Shown here in pieces: positions 26,792 to 31,300 of a DNA stretch of 64,000 nt (its first letter is position 1; each line of letters opens with the position of its first letter). The notes beneath the pieces were generated by a model. It worked only from the letters and a program-made list of their open reading frames with translations, did no database searches and was not told the origin of the DNA. The translations under genes were made by a program, and so were the position numbers. Origin of the DNA: Paraspadella gotoi (taxonomy: Eukaryota > Chaetognatha). The stretch covers positions 3,255,061 through 3,319,060 of the forward strand of contig CM119271.1 in the NCBI GenBank assembly GCA_051294375.1, given 5' to 3'.

Positions 26792-26914
26792 TAAATTAAA
26801 TAAGCGGCTGTCGATATTCTCACCGGCGCAACCGCCGCTTACGACGAAGATTTTCGTCGACAAAACAAAAAGGCATGAGATAGCGAAGGCGAGCGCCCTC
26901 TGTGACGACGCCAT
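507..26914 (-). CDS. PKHD1L1: Gene A: PKHD1L1 (fibrocystin-L)-like giant cell-surface protein, 3' part outside window
   Basis: Thirty-one exons from the ATG at 26914 to the splice donor left of 507; about 3,804 codons visible. Order of domains (rough residues): signal peptide 1-28; IPT/TIG 30-310; PA14-like 340-520; fibrocystin-conserved region 520-990; IPT/TIG repeats with a cupredoxin-like segment 1070-1900; IPT repeats 1900-2240; G8 domain 2240-2360; PbH1 repeats 2530-2600; second G8 about 3070-3210; more PbH1 to 3800. This order is that of metazoan PKHD1L1, a large extracellular membrane protein (a stereocilia-coat component in mammalian hair cells). The rest of the ectodomain, the membrane anchor and the stop lie left of the window. 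Exon phases are consistent across all 30 junctions (11,414 nt, ends in phase 2 as in gene B). It is a tandem paralogue of gene B, with three introns that B lacks. Function in this organism is inferred from family only. Confidence 0.93.
649..1189. repeat. Gene A intron 30 with hairpin-tailed repeat (family 2)
   Basis: AT-rich. At 1063-1165 a repeat runs gtgggacagaccgacagaca ... and ends in the hairpin gttgctccgcg/cgcggcgcaac followed by taaaaa. A related copy is at 54117-54190 and a fragment at 2150-2200. Confidence 0.6.
1190..1406 (-). CDS. PKHD1L1: Gene A exon 30
   Basis: 217 nt, identical in length to its B counterpart at 41856-42072. Encodes GLLIIRKTIVAYFESNLCGS...; donor gtgagg. Conserved beta-strand region with one Cys pair (LCGS, SDCVG). 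Confidence 0.9.
1677..1836 (-). CDS. PKHD1L1: Gene A exon 29
   Basis: 160 nt; encodes FDPVFLTSERIVRVGVVSL and NKCPLKPCFGSMSYPAI. Aligns with the B exon at 43567-43711 (NSCPKMGCLGS). Enters in phase 2, leaves in phase 0. Confidence 0.88.
2406..2590 (-). CDS. PKHD1L1: Gene A exon 28 (PbH1 region)
   Basis: 185 nt; encodes CRVIDNTVGVWPIMTGPPSL and EKSTIVGTSPVFDC. Counterpart in B is 43916-44091 (LIDNTVGVHAMVIGPPSL). Parallel beta-helix-like pattern. Confidence 0.9.
2600..2950. repeat. GGGATGAGAT-type degenerate minisatellite
   Basis: Imperfect repeats around gatgggata/gatgggaga in gene A intron 27; the minus-strand frames rich in S/P/I here are artefacts. Confidence 0.7.
3361..3528 (-). CDS. 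PKHD1L1: Gene A exon 27 (PbH1 region)
   Basis: 168 nt; encodes WRNNVVHSAMIGVAMS and GFTVWKNSNVGIYVN. Exons 26 and 27 together are 257 nt, exactly the length of the single B exon 46143-46399, so an intron here is A-specific. Confidence 0.88.
3809..3897 (-). CDS. PKHD1L1: Gene A exon 26 (PbH1 region)
   Basis: 89 nt; encodes NTQFYDNAVAGSERLGIRTS. Too short to be found as an ORF; recognised by alignment to B (LKDNTVAGSQKLGIRTS) and by phase. Confidence 0.87.
3985..4145 (-). repeat. Interspersed repeat family 4 (SINE/MITE-like), copy
   Basis: Contains the shared core gggaatgaataaacgagact and gtgagagagtcttgattgaa. The fullest copy is at 25895-26075; others at 18155-18222 and 18943-19095, with a degenerate one at 3640-3745. 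Confidence 0.6.
4356..9109 (-). CDS. PKHD1L1: Gene A exon 25: giant exon with IPT repeats, two G8 domains and PbH1 repeats
   Basis: 4,754 nt with no stop. In gene order: Cys-rich start (SSCTSQC), IPT/TIG repeats to about 8100, first G8 at about 8090-7700 (begins WSSRFTWGGKDLP; glycine-rich turns ILVNGGTL, IIVTHGGKF), a PbH1 block near 7200-7050 (HINGYMKNSYVKGCSIHKSF), a long conserved linker, second G8 about 5500-5090, and further PbH1 strands near 4800-4400 (VLHRTVGSAIVVFSNDNAV). Many N-X-S/T sequons fit an extracellular, glycosylated protein. The acceptor (ctccacag) and donor (gtgtgt) agree in phase with the B counterpart 48483-53116. One exon covers what vertebrate genes split over many. 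Confidence 0.95.
9189..9235. repeat. (CT)n/(GT)n microsatellite
   Basis: Pure CT then GT dinucleotides within gene A intron 24. Confidence 0.9.
9360..9475 (-). repeat. Repeat with degenerate hammerhead-like core
   Basis: On the minus strand: CTGATGA (9416-9410), a GGCTT.../AAGCC stem, then AAAAC where GAAAC is expected. Flanks match the better copy at 46890-46990, including an adjacent (CT)n tract. Confidence 0.55.
9566..10836 (-). CDS. PKHD1L1: Gene A exon 24: IPT/TIG repeats
   Basis: 1,271 nt. Begins inside the cupredoxin-like segment (CSVPSAKEED, SGTWYFSS) and continues with IPT/TIG repeats, each with a P..G..GGT/E-type start and a C-containing strand (VIQSISPSYGDAHQEITITG; GMSLTEGSVEGNAVVMVFG; FDISDETFDGRGFNLSINGT; PSVGSVNGGTMVTIDGSG). 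Gene B carries exons 22-24 as one exon. Confidence 0.92.
11136..12350 (-). CDS. PKHD1L1: Gene A exon 23: IPT/TIG repeats and start of cupredoxin-like segment
   Basis: 1,215 nt. Four IPT/TIG repeats (IVIDATPTRAQSGAELVITG; MTPSTGSTGGGDLLFIQGFG; FGFHPEGPFGVSGGEKILLR; FSVEPEAGSFLGGVGLTLRG) then SLTVSPGDTVTWSWSG, a plastocyanin-like strand pair cut by the intron to exon 24. Confidence 0.93.
12678..12927 (-). CDS. PKHD1L1: Gene A exon 22
   Basis: 250 nt; encodes VTGVDATVQSKRRRSGS and MRTVHKVPQ, aligning to the first 80 residues of the B exon 54216-56921 (VTGYDASVESKPQTVGS; LTRTVHEVPQ). Donor gttagg. Confidence 0.9.
12950..13260. repeat. AG-rich low-complexity tract
   Basis: Purine-rich GAAAGA/GGAAAA sequence in gene A intron 21; nothing else seen. 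Confidence 0.7.
13267..13406 (-). CDS. PKHD1L1: Gene A exon 21
   Basis: 140 nt; encodes VESASPPIGGEFDLTYEG, an IPT-like/jelly strand shared with B 57217-57359 (APPIGGTFDLSYEG). Upstream intron is (GA)n, so the acceptor lies against a microsatellite. Confidence 0.9.
13408..13452. repeat. (GA)n microsatellite
   Basis: Pure GA dinucleotides directly beside the exon 21 acceptor. Confidence 0.9.
13550..14060. repeat. AT-rich MITE-like element (family 5)
   Basis: AT-rich intron filling with blocks (gaatctgaatc, ggatttggattccttgcaaa) that recur in the same order at 40940-41540. No coding capacity. Confidence 0.45.
14172..14341 (-). CDS. PKHD1L1: Gene A exon 20
   Basis: 170 nt; encodes IQHRAVDHIAGVKVVVND and RLCETPPLMASRFQL; B counterpart 57446-57612 (LHRAVDHVVEVNVTVVN; RLCQTPPLLVSRF). 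Confidence 0.9.
14498..14571. repeat. (CT)n microsatellite
   Basis: About 36 uninterrupted CT units, beginning roughly 14 nt from the exon 19 donor. Confidence 0.92.
14585..14751 (-). CDS. PKHD1L1: Gene A exon 19
   Basis: 167 nt; encodes WDFACFDLNEKVKE and LSVDSFQVCNKAAYG; B counterpart 57988-58166 (WVYRCVDL; ILVDSLHICDRPTY). The donor abuts a (CT)n tract. Confidence 0.9.
15077..15229 (-). CDS. PKHD1L1: Gene A exon 18
   Basis: 153 nt; encodes MCFAFKGHIEDICLKLSY and CWNLG. The CFAYKG-type motif is conserved in PKHD1L1 and in B at 61204-61353. Confidence 0.89.
15456..15585 (-). CDS. PKHD1L1: Gene A exon 17
   Basis: 130 nt; encodes DEYLTDEDSFCGKKSLKNKN, nearly identical to B 61431-61563 (DEYVTDEDSFCGKKSLRNKN). 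Phases 1 in, 2 out in both. Confidence 0.9.
15959..16123 (-). CDS. PKHD1L1: Gene A exon 16
   Basis: 165 nt; encodes VLNSLTTTGCPTEIDDPEAG ... VAEGYEG. Donor placed at GAAG/gttggc because B ends at the same codon (YEG); a second possible donor lies 24 nt downstream. Confidence 0.85.
16320..16433 (-). CDS. PKHD1L1: Gene A exon 15
   Basis: 114 nt; encodes GSFESIQVEFASNENN and GVSSMEDFTISLK. Recognised from B 61974-62093 (GAFELIQVEFED; GVSKMDTVTFSLN) and phase. Confidence 0.87.
16757..16933 (-). CDS. PKHD1L1: Gene A exon 14
   Basis: 177 nt; encodes QVQSALNSLRSVKPDHVMV and TDVSPEFLTESFVVTF; among the most conserved A/B exons (B 62225-62404). Donor is canonical gtttga here, but GC in B. Confidence 0.92.
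17371..17558 (-). CDS. PKHD1L1: Gene A exon 13
   Basis: 188 nt, same as B 62830-63017. Encodes RNETQIIKIKNW and CSVYYLSINGVRT. Acceptor sits directly against a GAGAA microsatellite. Confidence 0.88.
17560..17886. repeat. GAGAA/AAAAG microsatellite
   Basis: Purine-only array with a perfect agaga-type core at 17635-17695 in gene A intron 12. Confidence 0.9.
18001..18105 (-). CDS. PKHD1L1: Gene A exon 12 (end of PA14-like domain)
   Basis: 105 nt, same as B. Encodes LFAMVHQDGVGAGHFGVLIR, the final strand of a PA14-like fold (A..QDG.G..H..V). Confidence 0.9.
18403..18500 (-). CDS. PKHD1L1: Gene A exon 11 (PA14-like)
   Basis: 98 nt; encodes YNKGYSSTPFVGGDGQLWSG. Donor gtgagt-type. B counterpart 63812-63906. 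Confidence 0.86.
18828..18900 (-). CDS. PKHD1L1: Gene A exon 10 (PA14-like)
   Basis: 73 nt; encodes YQVVIISDDNSILYYSK, the diagnostic PA14 'SDD...LY.S' strand. Just downstream of the intron that holds the nested lectin gene. Confidence 0.88.
18943..19095 (+). repeat. Interspersed repeat family 4, copy
   Basis: Shares aataaataagctatcttgcc-type text and ggtttaaggcctgcatca with the copy at 25895-26075. Confidence 0.65.
19420..19576 (+). CDS. Nested lectin/SRCR gene exon 1
   Basis: Start ATG at 19420 (context ACCATGA). Encodes a hydrophilic N-terminal cytoplasmic segment, MTTFVNGVEPFVLLEDGIKK and onward; donor gtaaaa, phase 1. Confidence 0.8.
19420..22335 (+). CDS. Nested gene: type II membrane protein with C-type lectin domains and SRCR domain
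   Basis: Four exons: 19420-19576, 19723-19863, 20056-20187, 20573-22335; 2,193 nt, 730 residues, frame closed at TGA 22333-22335. The N-terminus is hydrophilic and lacks a signal peptide. Exon 2 encodes one hydrophobic helix (about residues 63-85, core ILVCLLLVICLLLIVILL), so the C-terminus should be extracellular. A stalk with poly-Asn is followed by a C-type lectin-like domain (about 190-333, WLGAR, C-terminal PLCE), a second (352-473, ends FVCEF), a third more divergent Cys-containing lectin-like region (488-590) and an SRCR domain (590-690, with VVCRELG and the paired ECSGDE..L..C). EPN/QPD sugar-binding triplets are not evident, so ligand type is unknown. The gene lies wholly inside gene A intron 9 on the opposite strand. 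Likely a surface recognition or scavenger receptor; domain calls are firm, function is inferred. Confidence 0.88.
19723..19863 (+). CDS. Nested lectin/SRCR gene exon 2: signal-anchor helix
   Basis: 141 nt; basic flank YSRFK then a hydrophobic run of about 23 residues. Charge distribution supports a type II (N-in) orientation. Confidence 0.85.
20056..20187 (+). CDS. Nested lectin/SRCR gene exon 3: stalk
   Basis: 132 nt; encodes GLGDGGDPKKNDNNNNNAYD, a flexible stalk. Phases 1/1. Confidence 0.8.
20268..20445. repeat. Degenerate TTAGGG-like repeat
   Basis: Irregular ggttaggg/gggttaggta/aaggttaaggg units in intron 3 of the nested gene. Resembles metazoan telomere repeat but highly decayed. Confidence 0.6.
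20573..22335 (+). CDS. Nested lectin/SRCR gene exon 4: lectin and SRCR domains
   Basis: 1,763 nt to TGA. Starts with a short helical stalk (NLTRSISKIMESL) then two C-type-lectin-like domains, a third divergent one and an SRCR domain. A 3' AATAAA follows at about 22499, before gene A exon 9. Confidence 0.9.
22642..22781 (-). CDS. PKHD1L1: Gene A exon 9 (PA14-like)
   Basis: 140 nt; encodes YWKVVLLDQLYWKK and TRTKGFFNPPHDGR, the PA14 'kG.f.pP.dG.Y' strand continued in exon 10. Lies about 300 nt right of the nested gene's stop. Confidence 0.9.
22914..23143 (-). CDS. PKHD1L1: Gene A exon 8
   Basis: 230 nt; finishes an IPT repeat (RPCKILNVTSELIICRS) and begins the PA14-like domain (GNRGAWVEAWNGTAG). 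Donor gtaagc. Confidence 0.9.
23144..23749. other. Gene A intron 7, nothing recognised
   Basis: AT-rich with a short GA tract near 23305; no ORF, repeat match or RNA feature seen. Confidence 0.6.
23750..23854 (-). CDS. PKHD1L1: Gene A exon 7 (IPT/TIG)
   Basis: 105 nt; encodes VIESVSPGNGSVAGGTDIYI, a textbook IPT/TIG start. Donor gtgaga. Confidence 0.9.
23996..24344. repeat. (TTG)n/(TTA) trinucleotide array
   Basis: About 350 nt of GTT/ATT trinucleotides, ending close to the exon 6 donor. Frames reading poly-V/L/C are artefacts. Confidence 0.93.
24354..24437 (-). CDS. PKHD1L1: Gene A exon 6
   Basis: 84 nt; encodes HSRPEGDFYRISAQGKLNMF. Found by phase and composition next to a TTG microsatellite; no B copy in window to compare. 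Confidence 0.8.
24640..24735. repeat. (GAAT)n/(GAAC)n tetranucleotide tract
   Basis: Interrupted tetranucleotide repeats in gene A intron 5. Confidence 0.85.
24769..25029 (-). CDS. PKHD1L1: Gene A exon 5 (IPT/TIG)
   Basis: 261 nt; encodes TVITIRARMFTDRW ... CVAGPNPVHL ... GNYNVSLVVG; second IPT repeat. Acceptor cacacag, donor gttagt. Confidence 0.87.
25476..25639 (-). CDS. PKHD1L1: Gene A exon 4 (IPT/TIG)
   Basis: 164 nt; end of IPT 1 (YYLVRVIVNDSCVP) and start of IPT 2 (TPVVYGVTPTSGPPG). Only one acceptor choice keeps the frame. Confidence 0.88.
25895..26075 (+). repeat. Interspersed repeat family 4, fullest copy
   Basis: About 180 nt: starts ttggtacaaccattag, includes gcccctgactttggacaggc, ends tcacagtctcgtttattcac. 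Four other copies or fragments lie in gene A introns, on both strands. No terminal repeats obvious; SINE or MITE. Confidence 0.65.
26155..26275 (-). CDS. PKHD1L1: Gene A exon 3 (IPT/TIG)
   Basis: 121 nt; encodes NEVVLVGEQRNYTCDVHKHG and RNQIQCYTR, the Cys-paired strands of IPT 1. Confidence 0.86.
26438..26524 (-). CDS. PKHD1L1: Gene A exon 2 (IPT/TIG)
   Basis: 87 nt; encodes VISVSPRYIGTEGQVKLTIF, start of IPT 1. Donor gttcgt is weak but phases 1/1 agree on both sides. Confidence 0.82.
26624..26790. repeat. (GA)n, poly(T), (GA)n tracts
   Basis: Two GA microsatellites (about 26624-26685, 26758-26788) around a T run in gene A intron 1. Confidence 0.9.
26824..26914 (-). CDS. PKHD1L1: Gene A exon 1: start codon and signal peptide
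   Basis: 91 nt. ATG in context AAGATGG, then ALAFAISCLFVLSTKIFVV, a typical signal peptide of about 26-28 residues ending GGCAG. An in-frame ATG lies 45 nt upstream (LSKKIGRNTK...), but starting there would bury the hydrophobic core, so the downstream ATG is preferred. Donor gtgaga. Confidence 0.85.
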
Positions 26915-28156
26915 CTTGGAATATGTTTTTGTATTTCGTCCTATTTTTTTTGATAACATTACGATAATCGTCGGGAGATTTTGTTTAATTTTAATTTTCG
27001 TAAAATCATAAACTTAGTTTTCACAACATCCGATCGATTCTTTAGTAGTTTCCGTTGTTTTAATTTTTTTGCCAGCTCATTACTGAATATTAAATTTACA
27101 AATATTAGGCTTTGATTGCGTAAATTTGTATCAAATTAATCCGCCCTCAGATTTGCAACGACGCATGCCGACATTTATCACATTCACAGGAATTAAGTTG
27201 AGAAAAGACGTTTATTGGTCTCCCCATGACGGAAAGACACCAAATGCATTGTTGAACTAAAGTTGTAGGATGATTGTTGGATTATTTAAGTGCATGTCGC
27301 CCTTAGCTTTTGTCTATAAAAGTTTTCCCGGGTTTCCATCAAAACTTTAAGGTCACGTGATAGTCGGCAGGTTGTCCCTTGAGGCGGATTTAAAGGACAT
27401 CAATTCACGAAAGACGTCGATGCAATCATGAAAAACCGAGTACCTCGATATATGGCACTTTTGTCTTTATCTTAGCATTTTCAATTATTGAATACTCTTT
27501 TCAGAGAAGGGTCGGTTTATAACCCATAAAGCTACGTTGACTTCATATTTAAACTACGTACGTATTACGATATAAAATAGGCTTGAAATTTTCTCAAAAA
27601 AATATATATTTCGTTCAATTTATTAATATCAAACAAGTGAGCATGTCTAGCAATACTTCATTTAATGCCAAATGCGTAGTCCAAAATAAAAAGGATTAGC
27701 AATTCTTACGTACAGAAGTTGAATTACATTATCAGAGAATAAAATACATTCCAATTATATTCCATTACAACGTCACTGAATACACTGTACTGCGATAGTA
27801 TTTAAGAAGAAAAATGATATCATTAGACTAGTAAAATAATTAAAATGACTTAGGATACAAACATAAATATCAAAACTACTAATTATTTGTTTACATGAAC
27901 ATAGATATCAACTGTGAGTGTTCAGGAATGTGACAGCGAATGTTCAACTATAAGTTAATTTCGATCATAAAGTTAATGGAAATATTAAAATAGGATAACA
28001 GCCAGGTTTTAACCAGAAGGATTTTTTTCGAAAATAGGTAGGCTAATGTACAAAAATAATGCCGCATACCAATCCGAAATCAAAAGTACCTCGAGAAATA
28101 AATGCATAAACAATTTTAAACATTAACATTGTTCAAAAAAAAACTAAATGCGACGC
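26915..28156. other. Intergenic spacer between gene A start and gene B stop
   Basis: About 1.24 kb. It must hold the gene A promoter and the gene B 3' UTR. On the minus strand, AATAAA occurs at 27619-27624 and ATTAAA near 27661, either of which could be the gene B poly(A) signal. I see no convincing TATA box, conserved ORF or repeat. Confidence 0.6.
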
Positions 28157-28320
28157 TCAAAACGGGCGCCAATCCCGACGAAAAGTCAGCTTCTTGCGGC
28201 AAGCGATGCTGCAAAATTCTTGGCCCTCTTCAGTGACTTTGCCGCAGGGACAGTAGAAATTCAGCAGCTCTTTCCCGTTGGAAACGAATTTTATCTGTAG
28301 GAAGGGAACTTCGGTCTCAC
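28157..28320 (-). CDS. PKHD1L1: Gene B last exon: cytoplasmic Cys-rich C-terminus
   Basis: 164 nt ending in TGA. Encodes FLQIKFVSNGKELLNFYCP, then CPCGKVTEEGQEFCSIACRK: CxC...C...C spacing reminiscent of a small zinc-binding knuckle. No vertebrate fibrocystin has this. Confidence 0.88.
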
Positions 28321-31300
28321 CTGAAAAAAAAAATTAATATCAATAAGAAATTATAATGTATATATTACAAACACTGCATGATGTAAAAAGAAAATCTCAC
28401 CAGCGTCGACGAGCTGATCCGCTGTGAAGCTCTTTTCCTCCCAGGGAGTCAAAGCCACGAAGGCCGTCGTCGACGACACGAAGGTGTGCTCGCGGAAGAG
28501 TTGGCGGGGCCTCTCCTCCGATGCTGCAAACGGACAAAATGAGGTAAACGGAATGCGTTAAAAATCGACAATTACAATAAAAGACATTATTTTACAAAAT
28601 TTCCGAATTCATGATTTACAAAAGTTTTTTTCTCATACTGTAAATAATAATAATAATAGTTCTCGTTCACAACTCACTCAGCATCGCCACGACGTCGGCC
28701 ATCTTGGATGCGCCCCTTTTTTCGCTCAAGACGGAAGAGGCAGTGGAACGCCGCCCCGCTTGATTGGGGAGACCTCCTGGGTTGCCCATTCCTATCGGCG
28801 TGTTGGGTCCTTTTCGGGTGACGACGTCAAAAGTTCGTTCTCGATGGCGAGTCGCCTGGAGGAGACAATTGGGAGAGAAAATTCATTAACAGTTCAATCG
28901 CATTCTTTTATCATTTTTCTCTTTATTTTTGTATTTTTGTATTTTATTTTTTTGTATTTTTTAAAATCTTTTTAACATTATCCTTTAGACTCTCCCTCAT
29001 TCCTTTACCATCTTCGCCTCGTTTTTCCGAGTGAGAAACAAAAAAGGTTTGTCCTTGAAGATAGTGGGAAGATTTTCGTTTATTCGCTCGCGCAGTTCGT
29101 TAACTTTCAGGCACCCGCCGACACCGCTGCTGCCGCCGACAAAGCTGCTGCCGTCGCCGCTTCTTATGTCAAGATTTCGAACGAGTACCTGCGAGCCATG
29201 TAATTATTTAAATGATATACATGGTATTAACATGGTATTAAGTTATTAGCATATAAGGAGGAAAGACTGTGAAACAGACAATGACGTGACACCTGCGTCG
29301 CTTCGGTCGCGTTGTGTTTGACGCGACACACGTCGACGAACGAAGGCGTGCAAGCGGCGGCGTCGTCGGCAGGAGGAGGCGTGTCGGAAGAGGAGTCGGG
29401 AGGCGGAGTGGAGCCGACCGAAGGAGATTCGTCGACGGGATTGAAAGAAGGAACCGGAAGATCGATAGAGGGAGACCGAGGTGGAAGAGGAAGAGGAGGC
29501 AAAGGAGCATCTTGAGACGAGGACGAGGCTGAAGGAGAGTCTGCATTCGAGATTAGTTTATAAAAAAAAAATAGAAAAATTGTAAATTTGAGAAAAGAGT
29601 TTGAGCGTTAATTTTTTTGCGAAAACTAATGTTAAATTATTAATAAGATAAGCTTCGCAGGCGGGCAGAGAAAGAAGATTTTTCTAACCTAAAAAATACA
29701 AGAGGATAGTGAGAGAAAAGCCTTTGTGATCCGTGATCCGTAACAATTGTAAACTTGTGAAGTGCGAAGGTTATTTTCTTTCGGTTTTTCAGTTCTTCCT
29801 CTCTCGACTCAGTTGGTCCGTCGAGGAACGGCCGTACCTTTGTCCGTTGAACTGAGGGGAATGAAAAGGGAAAGGGGAAATGAGGGGGAAGGTAAGGGTC
29901 GGGAGAGGGTAAGGGTAATTAATGGGTGTTAATGCAAGAGAAAGAGATTTTTGAGACTGAGGCGAGGTAAGCTTTAAGTTTGATAGTGAATGAGGGGCGT
30001 TAAGAGAAGAGAAAAGAAAAGAAGATAGAAAAAAGAAAAGAGACAAGAAAAAAAGAAAAGAGACAAGAAAAGAGACAAGAAAAAAGGAAAAGAGACAAGA
30101 AAAAAAGAAAAGAAAAAGAAAAAAAAAGAGACAAGAAAAGAGAAAAGAAAATAAAAAACAAAACAAAAGAGACAAGAAAAGAAAAAAGAGAAAAGAAAAG
30201 AGAGAAGAAAAGAGAAAAAAATGAAAAGAGACAAGATAAGAAAAAAAAAGACAAGAAAAGAGAAAAGAAAAGAGACAAAAGGAAAAAAAGGAAAAAAAGT
30301 AAAGAAAAAAAAAGAAAAGAAAAAAGAAAAAAAAACAAGAAAAGAGAAACAAGAAAAGAAAAAGAAAAAAAGAAAAGAGACAAAAAAAGAAAAAAAAAAA
30401 AAGAAAAAAAAGAGACAAGAAAAGAAAAGAGACAAGAAAAAGAGAGAGAGAGCGAGAGAGCAAAAGAGAAAGGAAGAGAGAGAATAGAAACCGAATTGTA
30501 AAGCTGCTCTTCTTGTTTTCCTTTTCTCCTTCACCTCTCTCCCAACGCGCGATCCGAGTACAGATCCGGCGATCCCGGCGTCGACGGTCTCTCGAAAGAC
30601 GGCGCCGTCGCCTCGATCGGCGGCGTCGTCGGCATCTCCAGCGTCGTCGAGGACGAGGCGACGGCGCCGGGGGGCGTGGCGGAGTTGTAACCCGAGGATG
30701 CCGTCTCGTGGACGCGCGTTACGTCAACGTCTTTGGAGTCGGAAATGCGGTTGGCCGAGTTGCGTCTGGAAAAGAGAATGAGAGAGAGGGGGGGGGAGAA
30801 TGTGAGAATAAGAGTGAGTTAGAGAGAGAAATGAAGAGAGAGCGAGAGAAGGGAGGGATAGAGAGTTGGAGAGAGAAAAGCAAGCAAGCATGAAAGAAAG
30901 AAAGAAAGAATCAATGAAAGAAAGAAAGAAAGAAAGAATCAATGAAAGAAATTAAGAAAGAAAGAAAGACAGAAAGAAAGAAAAAAAGGAAGAAATAAAG
31001 AATAAATAAAGTGACTGTTAAACTGGTTTACTTCTTGAAAAAGGAGAAGGGTCCGGACGGCGTTGGACTTCGAGACGATTTGCCAGCTGAGAAACAAATA
31101 CATTGTTTACAAATTTAAATAAAAAAAAAAATTCTGAAAATAATTCATAAAATAAAATGGAAATTCATACATTTCTTGGAAAAGAGACTCTCGCCCTTTT
31201 TCTTCTTCCAGTAGAAATAGACAAAGACGGCGATGATTACGACGGCGAGAATGACGATGATGACGATGCCGGCGATCAGGCCAGGGCTGAGGCCTGTCGG

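Noticed and set aside
29109-29213. Plus-strand Ala-rich frame APADTAAAADKAAAV with cag acceptor and stop
   Set aside because: Looks like a terminal exon, but the minus-strand exon here is phase-linked on both sides; no upstream plus-strand exon was found.
29789-30534. Large minus-strand open frames over the purine array
   Set aside because: Low-complexity artefact; only the last few codons coincide with the micro-exon region.
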